Under the pieces are notes generated by a model. It was not told the DNA's origin and made no database searches. It worked only from the letters and a program-made list of their open reading frames with translations. A stretch of DNA of 58,723 bases from JAVBME01 sp031552765 (lineage in GTDB: Bacteria; Bacillota; Negativicutes; Acidaminococcales; JAISLQ01): positions 1 to 58,723 of the forward strand of contig JAVBME010000012.1 of assembly GCA_031552765.1 (NCBI GenBank), given 5' to 3'. Made by a program: the position numbers and the translations under genes. Every line of letters begins with the position of its first letter. Position 1 is the first letter of the stretch. Below, one piece after another: positions 1 to 7,936 of this stretch.

Positions 1-384
1 GGTATTTGTCACCGCTTGCATTCAGAGAGATGCTTTTGCAAAATCTTGATGCTGCGTAATGAGAATTTAGTTTTTACGTAAAACTACGTCCGAGGGAGAA
101 AACACGAACTGGTTGGTGTCCGGTTTTCGTGGAAGGGGACACTACCTTCTCACAATAGAGATAATTTACATAACATAATCTTACATAATGCAATCATATA
201 TCAAGATAACAAAGATAACCGCTTCCCTTCTGCATATAGCCCGTTTACGGGCAAGTTGCAAGGGAATAGTTTCCATAACAACAATCCAAGCAGATATTTT
301 ACGCCTTATCCTTAGGCAAACCGCCGCACCCTTGTTTAGCGGTTTACCATAGTCTTCGCCGTAAAATACTTAGATAAAGAAAAA

Positions 385-424
385 ATTTAAACTTTTAAGA
401 AAAATGCCCCCGTGCCACCGGGAC
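385..424. repeat. Diverged direct repeat R1, copy a
   Basis: A run of A/T followed by AAAATGCCCCCGTGCCACCG. A related copy lies at 568-609, where the core reads AAAATGTCCCCGTGTCCCCG. The pair shares the A/T-rich lead and the ATG-Y-CCCCGTG-Y core. Function unknown; no protein frame is maintained across both. Confidence 0.5.
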
Positions 425-567
425 GCTTCTATAAGTACATCCAGTAAAAAATTAAACTTTCAGATTCGGAGCTTGGTTTTGGCGTAGAGAAGCGAAGCCA
501 AAATAGCAAAGCGAACGAATAATGTCGTGCGACGAGACGCTTTTCCTCGTCGTAAGACAAAGAATAA

Positions 568-609
568 ATTTTAAAAGTTTTACAAAAAATGTCCCCGTGT
601 CCCCGGAAA
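568..609. repeat. Diverged direct repeat R1, copy b
   Basis: Second copy of the element at 385-424, same orientation, about 180 bases away. See the first copy for the shared core. Confidence 0.5.
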
Positions 610-646
610 AGCTATTTATTGGGGATTTCGACCGTATATATTTATC

Positions 647-733
647 ACACCCTAATTTTGGTTTTAAGCTGTATAAGTTTTTAACGCATAACTTTATCCA
701 TTCAGGCTACTTATCTTTTAAAATCGCCCAGCC
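647..733. repeat. Diverged direct repeat R2, copy a
   Basis: About 85 bases resembling 1011-1094. Shared blocks include TTTAAGCTGT, AACGCATAA, TTATCCAT and CTACTTATC in the same order and nearly the same spacing. The two copies flank the small ORF at 809-991; copy b lies just upstream of that ORF. One explanation is duplication of a small gene with its upstream region, with the second gene decayed. Confidence 0.6.
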
Positions 734-808
734 TACGTTTGATATGTTAACTATAACAACGGCGATAATAAGTATTTAAGCATAAAACTAATAGTCATCG
801 CATAAAAG

Positions 809-991
809 CTAATCTTCGTCTTCGTACCCGTACAAATATCTGATAATACTACCGCCCAAAGGGGAATCACCCTCATCATTACATCTTTCAATGTACTCGT
901 AGGCGGCAGCTTCTTGGTCACCGCTATCAATAGCCTCTATAAGCTCCTCCCACGTCATTTTTCTGTATTTATCCCACTTATCCTCAGTCAT
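809..991 (-). CDS. Small acidic hypothetical protein (60 aa)
   Basis: I do not recognise the family. The product is a 60-residue, Asp/Glu-rich protein with no membrane segment or cysteine cluster (one Cys at about residue 38). It begins with a Trp-containing amphipathic stretch (MTEDKWDKYRKMTWEELIEA) and ends in an acidic tail. The start is well supported: GGAAGGAGAG lies about nine bases before the ATG. It sits between the two R2 repeats inside the tRNA-linked element, a usual place for small accessory genes such as antitoxins, anti-defence or regulatory proteins, but nothing in the sequence picks one of these. No toxin partner is visible next to it. Confidence 0.6.
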   Translation of the reverse strand: MTEDKWDKYRKMTWEELIEAIDSGDQEAAAYEYIERCNDEGDSPLGGSIIRYLYGYEDED

Positions 992-1010
992 TTAAAGCAA
1001 CTCTCCTTCC

Positions 1011-1094
1011 CACACGCTATTTTGACGTTTAAGCTGTGCTAGATTTCAACGCATAAACTTATCCATCAGACCTACTTATCGTTTGAAATAGCCG
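1011..1094. repeat. Diverged direct repeat R2, copy b
   Basis: Second copy of the element at 647-733, in the same orientation, ending about 20 bases upstream of the start codon of the small ORF at 809-991. It may therefore contain that gene's promoter or operator region. Confidence 0.6.
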
Positions 1095-1151
1095 ACTTCT
1101 CGCTTGTACTCTAACATTAGAAAGGGTTAGGCGAGTATACAGTATCAAAAG

Positions 1152-2105
1152 CTAAATAACCTTCTTAAGTTTTATCCTTTCTTTCCCAAGCCCAATACCC
1201 ATACAGTCAAGTGGATTAAACTGCTCAAAGTCTTTAGACAAATCCCGGCCGAACATATTTACATATTCTTTTACTATAGCCAGGTCGCTATGGCCTAACA
1301 GTTTTTGTAACCTGAATATATCGCCGCCGTTAAGTATCCACTTTTTAGCGAAGGTATGGCGGTAGAGGTGGGCGGAGGTCTTAGCCACTCCGCGTTTTTT
1401 ATTGTAGCTATGTAATAAGTCTTGATAGACCCGTATATTAGCGTGGTTACCGTAAGAATCACAAAACAGGTAATCATCCTTTTCACCTTTTCTGTAGAGC
1501 AGGTATTCTTTGAGTATACGGGCTAGGGTATTGGAAAGGGGTATGATGTAGGCTTTTTTGTTTTTGACTTTATCGACCTGTATAAGGGAGTTTTCAAAGT
1601 CTATATTGCCTATCGCAAGACCCAGAGCGGAAGATATCCTATTGCCAGTCGCAAGCAGGTAATTGGAGAACACCCAAGTTTTGTATTCGGTAAATTTAAC
1701 TTTCTTTAAATCTGGTTTTTTTAATAGTACTTCCAGTTCTTCATCAGTATAGGTCTCTTTTATGCGTTTCTCCGCTTTGGGTAGTCTTATTTTGAAGTAG
1801 TCTATAATTTTCTCATCCATACAGTAATAGAGAAATGACCTCATGTTACGCATGTAAGACAGGATAGTTATATCATTACAGCCACGGTCTTTTAGGTAGA
1901 GGGTGAATTTATCTAGTATGGATAAGGAAATATCGGTTATTAGAACTTCCTCATCATTCAAAAACCGCTTGAACACTGAATAGTGTACTGTATATAGTTC
2001 TATCGTTTTCTCTGAAAGATTTCTTGCTTTACACCGTATTATGTAATTAGCATGTACTTCCTTCACTGTTAGCTTATTAGCCGCTTTAGTACACAAGTTT
2101 TTCAT
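1152..2105 (-). CDS. int: Tyrosine recombinase / integrase
   Basis: Site-specific integrase of the phage/ICE type, 317 residues from the chosen ATG. The N-terminal half is a SAM-like core-binding domain (about residues 15-105). The C-terminal half is the catalytic domain with the expected tetrad: Arg in TGNRISSALG, His-x-x-Arg in HLYRHTFAKKW, His in LLGHSDLAIVKEY, and the nucleophile Tyr in KEYVNMF. The start follows AAAGGGG with nine bases spacing; an upstream in-frame TTG has no ribosome site. The gene lies just beyond the 3' end of tRNA-Leu(GAG) and reads away from it, the usual arrangement when an element integrates at a tRNA 3' end. Base composition is lower in GC than the housekeeping genes to its right, in keeping with transfer. 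Whether the element is a phage, an ICE or a remnant cannot be told because it continues left of the window. Confidence 0.9.
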   Translation of the reverse strand: MKNLCTKAANKLTVKEVHANYIIRCKARNLSEKTIELYTVHYSVFKRFLNDEEVLITDISLSILDKFTLYLKDRGCNDITILSYMRNMRSFLYYCMDEKIIDYFKIRLPKAEKRIKETYTDEELEVLLKKPDLKKVKFTEYKTWVFSNYLLATGNRISSALGLAIGNIDFENSLIQVDKVKNKKAYIIPLSNTLARILKEYLLYRKGEKDDYLFCDSYGNHANIRVYQDLLHSYNKKRGVAKTSAHLYRHTFAKKWILNGGDIFRLQKLLGHSDLAIVKEYVNMFGRDLSKDFEQFNPLDCMGIGLGKERIKLKKVI

Positions 2106-2200
2106 ATTTTGAACCCCTTTCTTACAGAGCAAAAACCACCCGCTAGCCTACCCAATTTTTGAGTAGAATAAACGAATGGTTTTTTAGGTTTAAGGGGAAA

Positions 2201-2246
2201 TAAAAAACTCGTTAGATTGAGCTGTAAAAGCTGTTTTTCTAACGAG
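2201..2246 (-). terminator. Intrinsic terminator after tRNA-Leu(GAG)
   Basis: A perfect nine-base inverted repeat (CTCGTTAGA at 2208-2216, TCTAACGAG at 2238-2246) is followed, on the minus strand, by a run of six T. It lies 15 bases beyond the tRNA 3' end. Confidence 0.8.
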
Positions 2247-2261
2247 CATAGTACTATATTG

Positions 2262-2346
2262 TGGTGCGGTTGGTGGGATTTGAACCCACACGAGTCTCCC
2301 CGCCACCCCCTCAAGATGGTGCGTCTGCCAGTTCCGCCACAACCGC
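2262..2346 (-). tRNA. tRNA-Leu, anticodon GAG
   Basis: Minus-strand sequence starts GCGGTTG and ends CAACCGC-ACCA, closing a seven-base acceptor stem with an encoded CCA. The D arm reads GCGGAACTGGCAGACGC. The anticodon arm is CCATC-TTGAGGG-GGTGG, giving anticodon GAG. A long variable arm as in class II tRNAs precedes the TTCAAAT loop. The integrase gene begins about 155 bases beyond the 3' end, so this is the likely attachment site of the element to the left. Confidence 0.95.
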
Positions 2347-2489
2347 ATATTTTCAGCTTGCCCATAAACCGCCATCTGCTTTGTTGTTCGTCATATTTTA
2401 TGCTCAACGTACGCTGTGTACGCTTCCGCTAAAATATTCCTCACGCCTCGCATCTAACGATTTCTTGACAACCTGCGTTTAATTTTGTA

Positions 2490-2575
2490 TGGTGCGGTCG
2501 AGTGGATTTGAACCACCACGAGGTTGCCCCCACTAGCTCCTGAGGCTAGCGCGTCTGCCGTTCCGCCACGACCGC
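2490..2575 (-). tRNA. tRNA-Leu, anticodon CAG
   Basis: Minus-strand GCGGTCG pairs with CGACCGC, followed by encoded ACCA. The anticodon arm is CTAGC-CTCAGGA-GCTAG, giving anticodon CAG; a class II variable arm and the TTCAAAT T-loop are present. It probably shares a transcript with the downstream tRNA-Leu(GAG). Confidence 0.95.
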
Positions 2576-2610
2576 ATTTCCCGGCAATCTTAATTACCGG
2601 CAACGTGAAT

Positions 2611-2639
2611 ATGATAGCATACGGCGTTTTATCCGTCAA
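2611..2639 (-). promoter_or_regulatory. Sigma-70 promoter of the tRNA-Leu pair
   Basis: Minus strand: TTGACG (2634-2639), 17-base spacer, TATCAT (2611-2616), about 35 bases upstream of the mature tRNA-Leu(CAG) 5' end. It overlaps the region just after the transglycosylase stop codon. Confidence 0.75.
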
Positions 2640-2644
2640 GTTTT

Positions 2645-3211
2645 TTATTGCGGTTTTTGCCAGGTTTCTCTATATAATATTCGATATTTTTCCCTGTCTG
2701 CCAGAACACGCTCCACATACTTACTTGTCTCGGCAAAAGGTATTTTAGCGACCGTCACGCCATCCCACTTTTTCTCCTCCAGCCAGGATTCTACAGTGCC
2801 GCGGCCGGCATTATAAGCTGCTATAGCCGTTATATCATTTTCAAACTGGTATTTAAGTTCGCTCAAATACCAACAACCCATGCGGATACTGGCAGCCGGT
2901 TCTTTTAAGTTTTCTTCTTTGAAAGATTTGACGCCCATTTCTTTTGCTATCCAGGCGCCGGTTTCCGGCATGATCTGCATGATGCCCACAGCGCCGCGAG
3001 ACGAAACAGCTTCCGGCTTAAAGTTGCTTTCGTTGTGTATTATAGCGGCAACCAGCACAGGATCAAGTTTGTTTTTATCGGCATATGTTTTTATCTCTTT
3101 TTCATAAAAAAGCGGATAAAAAAGCTTTTTTTGCACTACTTCCAGGTTAAGCCCCAAGAGCGCCAAAGCTACGGCAATTGCAGCAAATATGCCCAGACGG
3201 ATTATCCTCAT
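2645..3211 (-). CDS. Membrane-anchored lytic transglycosylase (SLT domain)
   Basis: 188 residues. Cleaves the MurNAc-GlcNAc bond of peptidoglycan. An N-terminal hydrophobic segment (residues about 3-22) acts as signal or membrane anchor. The SLT domain follows, with catalytic Glu in IIHNESNFKPEAVS, then the motifs GAVGIMQIMPETG and AAYNAGRGTVESW, as in MltE/Slt70-like enzymes. The start is the ATG that overlaps the coaE stop (ATGA), preceded by GGAGGG; the longer frame starting inside coaE is not needed. Last gene of the polA-mutM-coaE transcript. The exact subfamily cannot be fixed from sequence alone. Confidence 0.88.
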   Translation of the reverse strand: MRIIRLGIFAAIAVALALLGLNLEVVQKKLFYPLFYEKEIKTYADKNKLDPVLVAAIIHNESNFKPEAVSSRGAVGIMQIMPETGAWIAKEMGVKSFKEENLKEPAASIRMGCWYLSELKYQFENDITAIAAYNAGRGTVESWLEEKKWDGVTVAKIPFAETSKYVERVLADREKYRILYRETWQKPQ

Positions 3212-3810
3212 TGCCCGCCCTCCAGAATTTTTTCCCATGCTATTTCCACTTGCCGGCGGGTATTTTCCACATTTCCGCTGTTATCGATGACGACAGAAGC
3301 GTATTTGCGTTTTTCTGCCAGCGGCAGTTGGGCGGCCAGGCGTTTTTCCGCCTGTTCCACCGTTAGACGGTCGCGGTTCAAAAGCCGCTCTAGCTGTACT
3401 TCACGAGGCAGGTACACCAGCCAAACTTCATCTACATTTTTATATATTTCTTTTTCTATGAGTAAGGGAATATCCAGCACTACTGCCAAACACCCCTCAC
3501 GTCTGGCGTTTTCCACAAACTCTTTACGCCGGTTTTCCACATGTATGTGCGTCACGCCTTCCAGCCAAGCCAACTCGGCTCGGTCGGAAAATACTATCTC
3601 ACCCAGTTTTTTCCGGTCTATATTGCCGTCTGCCGCCAATATCCCTGAACCAAACCGGTCTTTTATATCCTGCCAGGCCAGGCCGCTTTGGGCTAAAAGG
3701 GCATGCGCCTCTTTGTCCGCATCAAATACCGGCGCTCCCATACCGGCCAGCATGGCGCTTACAGTACTTTTTCCTGAGGCGATGCCGCCTGTAAGGCCGA
3801 TTACTCTCAA
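3208..3810 (-). CDS. coaE: Dephospho-CoA kinase
   Basis: Phosphorylates the ribose 3'-OH of dephospho-CoA, the last step of coenzyme A synthesis, in the cytoplasm. 200 residues, the normal length for the family. The P-loop GLTGGIASGKST is at the N-terminus, and the DADKEAH motif and VVVLDIPLLIE strand follow. I choose a TTG start at 3810 (product MRVIGLTGG...): GGAGGT lies six bases upstream, just after the mutM stop, whereas the longer ATG frame would overlap mutM by 47 bases with no ribosome site. Coupled to the next gene by ATGA overlap. Confidence 0.93.
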   Translation of the reverse strand: MRVIGLTGGIASGKSTVSAMLAGMGAPVFDADKEAHALLAQSGLAWQDIKDRFGSGILAADGNIDRKKLGEIVFSDRAELAWLEGVTHIHVENRRKEFVENARREGCLAVVLDIPLLIEKEIYKNVDEVWLVYLPREVQLERLLNRDRLTVEQAEKRLAAQLPLAEKRKYASVVIDNSGNVENTRRQVEIAWEKILEGGQ

Positions 3811-3823
3811 GATGTGACCTCCA

Positions 3824-4642
3824 TCAAACCTGGCAATGAGGGCAATAGGCAGTGCCCCGCCCGGCAACACGCATATATTCTATGACCGCGCCGCATTTTT
3901 TGCAGGGCTGCTTGGAACGACCGTACACCCATAGATGCTCCTGGTTGGAGCCTTTTTTTCCTTCACCGTCCTTGTAGTCGCGAAAAGTGGTGCCGCGGTT
4001 TTCTATGCCCTGCGCTATCACCGCCAGCACCGCCCAGTGAAGTTTCTCACTTTCGTCTATACCTAGGCTGTCCGCCCGCCTGTCCGGCCTTATTCCAGCC
4101 AAAAACAGCGCTTCGTCCGCATAGATATTGCCTATGCCGGCAATAGCGGACTGGTCGAGCAGTACGCCTTTGACGGTGCTTTTTCTTTTTTTCAGGGCGC
4201 TTTGAAAATACGGCACAGCCAGCTGTCCCTCTAGCGGCTCAGGACCGAGCGAAGCCAATCCTTTGACTATAGTTTCCCCTTTGTCCATAAGGTGCAAGGT
4301 GCCAAGCGTACGAACATCAGTGTACCAAAGATGGCTGCCGTCCGACAGGGTGAAATCTATCCTGCCATAGTCCGGCACGTCGCCGTTTGTAGTAACGATA
4401 AGCGCCCCCGTCATCCGTAAATGTACCACCAGCAACTTGTCGCCGTCCAAATCGAATAACAGGTATTTACCCCGGCGCAGCAGGTTGTTGATCACCCTGC
4501 CGGTAAGCGCGGCGGCAAACGCTTCTTCGCCCGGGTGTTTTATCATCCTGCCTACATGTATCTTCACAGCGGCCACCCGGCGCCCCAGCAGGTGCGGGGC
4601 CAGCGTACGCCTGATGCTTTCTACTTCCGGCAATTCCGGCAT
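3824..4642 (-). CDS. mutM: Formamidopyrimidine-DNA glycosylase (Fpg/MutM)
   Basis: Base-excision repair glycosylase/AP lyase that removes 8-oxoguanine and formamidopyrimidines. 272 residues. The N-terminal MPELPEVESIRR carries the catalytic Pro2 and Glu3 (after Met removal) characteristic of the family; Lys in the GKYLLFDL strand corresponds to the conserved catalytic Lys. The helix-two-turn-helix and the C-terminal zinc finger (CKKCG ... YCPHCQ) are intact. GGGAGG precedes the ATG. Sits 13 bases downstream of polA; the pairing of polA, mutM and coaE is common in Firmicutes. Confidence 0.96.
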   Translation of the reverse strand: MPELPEVESIRRTLAPHLLGRRVAAVKIHVGRMIKHPGEEAFAAALTGRVINNLLRRGKYLLFDLDGDKLLVVHLRMTGALIVTTNGDVPDYGRIDFTLSDGSHLWYTDVRTLGTLHLMDKGETIVKGLASLGPEPLEGQLAVPYFQSALKKRKSTVKGVLLDQSAIAGIGNIYADEALFLAGIRPDRRADSLGIDESEKLHWAVLAVIAQGIENRGTTFRDYKDGEGKKGSNQEHLWVYGRSKQPCKKCGAVIEYMRVAGRGTAYCPHCQV

Positions 4643-4655
4643 TTTAAATCCTCCC

Positions 4656-7226
4656 TTAGTCTTTAGTCTGGGCCCAGTTTTGCCCTCTCGCTACATCAAC
4701 TACCAGCGGCACATTGAGCTGAGCCGCATTTTGCATAGCGTCTTTCACCAAATCAGTAAGTAATGGCGCTTCTTGTTCTACCGCTTCGAAGACCAATTCA
4801 TCGTGCACTTGCAGCAGCAGCCTGCTTTTTAGTTTATTTTCTTCCAAGACCCGCGCTACGTCAACCATGGCGCGCTTGATAATGTCGGCCGCCGTCCCCT
4901 GTATCGGCGTATTTATCGCGGTACGTTCGGCAAAAGAGCGCCGGTTGAAGTTGCTGTTATTGATATCCGGCAAATAACGCCGCCGCCCCCACATAGTGAG
5001 CGCATAGCCGTTTTTTCTCGCCTCGGCGATGCAACGCTCCATAAAAGCCTTGACGCCGGTGTAGCGTGCGAAATAGTTGTTTATATAAGTCGCCGCTTCC
5101 GTACGCGATATGCCCTGGTCGCGCGCCAGGCCGTAGTCACTGATACCGTACACTATACCGAAATTCACCGCTTTCGCCCGCGTCCGCAGCATAGGCGTGA
5201 CCTCGGCCAGCGGCACGCCAAATACTTCCGACGCCGTGCGGGCATGAATATCCTGGTCATGCAAAAAGGCCTCGGTAAACAGTGGGTCGCCTGACATATG
5301 AGCAAGTATCCTCAGCTCTACTTGGGAATAGTCGAAAGACAGCAGGCAATCATATCCTTCTCCCGGCACGAAAAACTCCCGTATGCGTTTACCCAGCTCC
5401 GTCCTGACCGGAATATTTTGTAAATTTGGCTCTGTACTCGACAGCCGCCCGGTAGTGGTAACTAACTGCTGGAAATGCGAATATATCCGCCCCGTCCCAT
5501 TATCGATGAGCGGCTGCATACCTTCGAGGTAAGTAGACTGAAGTTTGCTCAGCAGGCGGTATTCCAGTATAGAGTCAACTATCGGGTGCATGCCGCTCAG
5601 GTTTTCCAGCACTTCGGCGTCCGTTGAGTAGCCGGTCTTGGTCTTTTTCATAAAGGGCAGGGCCAGGCGTTCAAAGAGTATGACGCCTAGTTGCTTGGGC
5701 GAATTGATGTTGAACTCTTCGCCGGCCATGTCGATGATCTTTTCCGTCAGTTCTTCAATTTTTGTTTTTAGTTCGCGCGACATCGCCGCCAGTTGCTCTT
5801 TATCTACCTGTATCCCGGCCAGTTCCATAAAAGCCAGCACTTTTACCAATGGCAGTTCCAGATCGTGGTATAGACTTGCCAGCTGACCTTCTCCCAGCCG
5901 CTCCCGCAAAACCGCGGCCAGGTCGCGCACCAGGGCGCTGTCCGGCACGCCTTCCGCCGTTAACTCAAAATACGCGGCCAAACCCTTGGCCGTATAGCTG
6001 TTTATCCCGGTGTCGGTCAGATAGGCGGCCACCGCGACATCACCAGTCAGATTTTTCATCTCTATACCGGTCTGGTATAGCGCCTTGACATCACAGCCGG
6101 TTTTCACAAAAAGAGGATCTGCCAGCCAGGCCAGCACCAGCGGCCAGGCCTCGCTCTCCGGGCGGAATATATACACTGTCCCCGCTTTACATACTTCGAG
6201 ATATTTAAGGCGCAGCCGCGGCAGTTTACCCTCTACAGAATAAACGATATAGGCCTCGCCAGGCGAGAATAGAAATTCCCGCGCTTTGCCGGCTTTGGCC
6301 AACTCGGTGCACTCTACTGTTTCACCCGCCTGAACGGCTGCTTTCTCGCCAACCGCCGGCGCAGGCTGTAAAACGGCTAATTTAGTCTTCATATTGCGAA
6401 AGCCTAGTTCGGCGATAAAACCTTCCAGCTTGCCAAAGTCCGGCTTTATCTTAAAATCTTCCGGCTTAAAAGCCAGTGGCACTCTTGTGCATATAGTAGC
6501 CAATTGTTTGGACAATACGGCCTGTTCCTGGTTTGCCGCCAGTTTCTCGCCCAGCTTGCCCTTAACGGCAGGCAGGTTTTCCAGCAAGCTCTCTACAGTT
6601 TTGTACTCGTGCAGCAATTTCAGCGCGGTTTTTTCGCCTACGCCCGGCACGCCGGGAATATTGTCCGAGGCGTCGCCCATCAGTCCCTTTAGGTCTGTTA
6701 TCTGAGCCGGGGTAAGCAGGCATTCTTTATACAGCTCGTCCTTATCCATCAGCTTAGTTTCTGAAATGCCTTTTTTCGTCAGCAGAACGCGGGTATGTTC
6801 ATCTATCAGCTGCAACGCGTCCCGGTCGCCGGTCACGATAAGGCTGTTTATCCCGGCCTCGCCCGCCTGCGCGCAAAGCGTGCCTATTATATCGTCCGCC
6901 TCATAATCATCGAGCTCTATAGTATTTATACCCATGGCCCGCAGCAGCTCCATCATCAAAGGGAACTGTTCTTTCAGCTCGTCCGGCGTAGGTTTTCTTT
7001 GCGCCTTATAGTCCTGGTAAAGCGCGGTGCGAAAAGTCTTTCGCGATTTGTCAAAAGCTACCGCCACCCACTCCGGCGACAATTCCACGAGCATTCTAAG
7101 GAGCATATTAGTAAAACCGTATACCGCCCCAGTATTCACCCCTTTAGAGTTTACAAGCGGCGGCAGGGCGTAAAAAGCGCGGTATAATAGGCTGCTGCCA
7201 TCTATGACAAGGAATTTTCCATCCAT
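4656..7226 (-). CDS. polA: DNA polymerase I
   Basis: 856 residues. N-terminal 5'-3' exonuclease domain (about 1-290; VIDGSSLLYRAFYALP, TGDRDALQL, GVPGVGEKTA). The middle domain (about 300-470) lacks the DxE metal ligands of a working 3'-5' proofreading site: the equivalent strand reads YIVYSVEGK. The family A polymerase domain (about 480-856) has motif A DYSQVELR, motif B RTRAKAVNFGIVYG and motif C QVHDELVFE. It therefore resembles Bacillus/Thermus-type Pol I that fills gaps without proofreading. First gene of the polA-mutM-coaE-transglycosylase transcript; AGGACGG precedes the ATG. Confidence 0.96.
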   Translation of the reverse strand: MDGKFLVIDGSSLLYRAFYALPPLVNSKGVNTGAVYGFTNMLLRMLVELSPEWVAVAFDKSRKTFRTALYQDYKAQRKPTPDELKEQFPLMMELLRAMGINTIELDDYEADDIIGTLCAQAGEAGINSLIVTGDRDALQLIDEHTRVLLTKKGISETKLMDKDELYKECLLTPAQITDLKGLMGDASDNIPGVPGVGEKTALKLLHEYKTVESLLENLPAVKGKLGEKLAANQEQAVLSKQLATICTRVPLAFKPEDFKIKPDFGKLEGFIAELGFRNMKTKLAVLQPAPAVGEKAAVQAGETVECTELAKAGKAREFLFSPGEAYIVYSVEGKLPRLRLKYLEVCKAGTVYIFRPESEAWPLVLAWLADPLFVKTGCDVKALYQTGIEMKNLTGDVAVAAYLTDTGINSYTAKGLAAYFELTAEGVPDSALVRDLAAVLRERLGEGQLASLYHDLELPLVKVLAFMELAGIQVDKEQLAAMSRELKTKIEELTEKIIDMAGEEFNINSPKQLGVILFERLALPFMKKTKTGYSTDAEVLENLSGMHPIVDSILEYRLLSKLQSTYLEGMQPLIDNGTGRIYSHFQQLVTTTGRLSSTEPNLQNIPVRTELGKRIREFFVPGEGYDCLLSFDYSQVELRILAHMSGDPLFTEAFLHDQDIHARTASEVFGVPLAEVTPMLRTRAKAVNFGIVYGISDYGLARDQGISRTEAATYINNYFARYTGVKAFMERCIAEARKNGYALTMWGRRRYLPDINNSNFNRRSFAERTAINTPIQGTAADIIKRAMVDVARVLEENKLKSRLLLQVHDELVFEAVEQEAPLLTDLVKDAMQNAAQLNVPLVVDVARGQNWAQTKD

Positions 7227-7285
7227 GAATGCACCGTCCTGTTTACTTTTTGTCTTAACAATTTATTATAACATAGTCTATAAAT

Positions 7286-7314
7286 AATAAAAGGACGCCT
7301 ACGCGTCCTTTTAT
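7286..7314 (-). terminator. Intrinsic terminator after the GyrI-like gene
   Basis: A perfect 12-base inverted repeat (7287-7298 and 7303-7314) with a CTAC loop and A/T flanks on both sides. It lies 12 bases after the stop codon at 7327 and just upstream of polA. Confidence 0.8.
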
Positions 7315-7326
7315 AGTATCACTATA

Positions 7327-7806
7327 TTATTTTTCCACCGGCCAGACTATTTCCGTCAGATAATCTTCCGGCTTTGTTTCCGTAGGGTCGTTCAGGTAGA
7401 TTTCCCGCATGGGATATTGCGCCAGCCATTTGTAGCCTTCTTTTTCCGCCCAGGCCATCATGGTCTGGTACACTGCGGCCAGGCCTTCATACGGCCCTTT
7501 ATGTGTGTACTGCACCATCAGGTTGCTTTCTTCTCCGACGGTACGCCCTTTTACCCGGCCGTCTTCTTTAGTCAGTTCCTTTACCGGTATGCAGCATTCG
7601 ATATCCAACTGCTCCATCGTGGCTCCTTCGGCGTGATAGAGGGCAAAAGCATGCCCTGCCGGTATGCAGCCGCTTTTTTGGCAATAAGCGCACAGTTCTC
7701 CAAACATGCCGGACATAGCGTCTCCTATCTGGCTGAACGGCGCTATCGCGCGGATAGACATGATGTTTTGCGCAGGAAAAGTACGTTCTTTTACTGTATA
7801 ATCCAT
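7327..7806 (-). CDS. GyrI-like / AraC effector-binding domain protein
   Basis: 159 residues forming a stand-alone GyrI-like (SHS2-fold) small-molecule binding domain: alternating strands such as YTVKERTFPAQNIMSIRA, then FALYH and DIECCIPV in the positions usual for the family. There is no DNA-binding domain, so it is not itself a classic AraC regulator. Members bind drugs or hydrophobic ligands, or hydrolyse cyclopropanoid compounds; no substrate can be assigned. The start at 7806 is chosen because an upstream ATG (7830) lies only eight bases after a TATAAT box and would be leaderless. Single-gene transcript with its own promoter and terminator. Confidence 0.75.
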   Translation of the reverse strand: MDYTVKERTFPAQNIMSIRAIAPFSQIGDAMSGMFGELCAYCQKSGCIPAGHAFALYHAEGATMEQLDIECCIPVKELTKEDGRVKGRTVGEESNLMVQYTHKGPYEGLAAVYQTMMAWAEKEGYKWLAQYPMREIYLNDPTETKPEDYLTEIVWPVEK

Positions 7807-7838
7807 ATTTACACCGCTTTCTTTATGCATTTATTTGT

Positions 7839-7867
7839 ATTATAGCACAACTTTCAGTCAAAAGCAA
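7839..7867 (-). promoter_or_regulatory. Sigma-70 promoter of the GyrI-like gene
   Basis: Minus strand: TTGCTT (7862-7867), 17-base spacer, TATAAT (7839-7844). Predicted transcription start near 7832. Confidence 0.65.
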
Positions 7868-7908
7868 ACATTAGTTCGCGAATATTTGTGACAAACATTC
7901 ATACATGA

Positions 7909-7932
7909 GAAAAGAGCGGCCCCAGGCCGCCC
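7909..7932 (-). terminator. Intrinsic terminator after the aminotransferase gene
   Basis: Minus-strand stem GGGCGGCC-TGG-GGCCGCTC followed by TTTTCT; begins four bases after the stop codon at 7937. Confidence 0.75.
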
Positions 7933-7936
7933 TTTA

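Larger units (their letters stand above)
1..808. other. AT-rich stretch without a convincing gene (element interior)
   Basis: No reading frame here has a ribosome site and a recognisable protein. The stretch is visibly more AT-rich than the rest of the window. It holds small inverted repeats (for example GCCCG-TTTA-CGGGC near 239) and two pairs of diverged direct repeats listed separately. Lying on the element side of a tRNA-linked integrase, it is probably the non-coding or decayed interior of an integrated element. An 85-codon frame at 522-779 lacks a Shine-Dalgarno sequence and runs through a repeat copy, so I do not call it. Confidence 0.5.

Noticed and set aside
520..560. GTGCGAC start resembling a group II intron 5' end
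   Set aside because: No domain V or reverse transcriptase is present; a short match by chance.
522..779. 85-codon plus-strand frame near the left edge
   Set aside because: No ribosome site before the ATG, low-complexity AT-rich composition, and it runs through one copy of a non-coding repeat.
385..1094. Repeats considered as a CRISPR array
   Set aside because: Only two copies of each of two different repeats, diverged, with unequal spacing and no cas genes.
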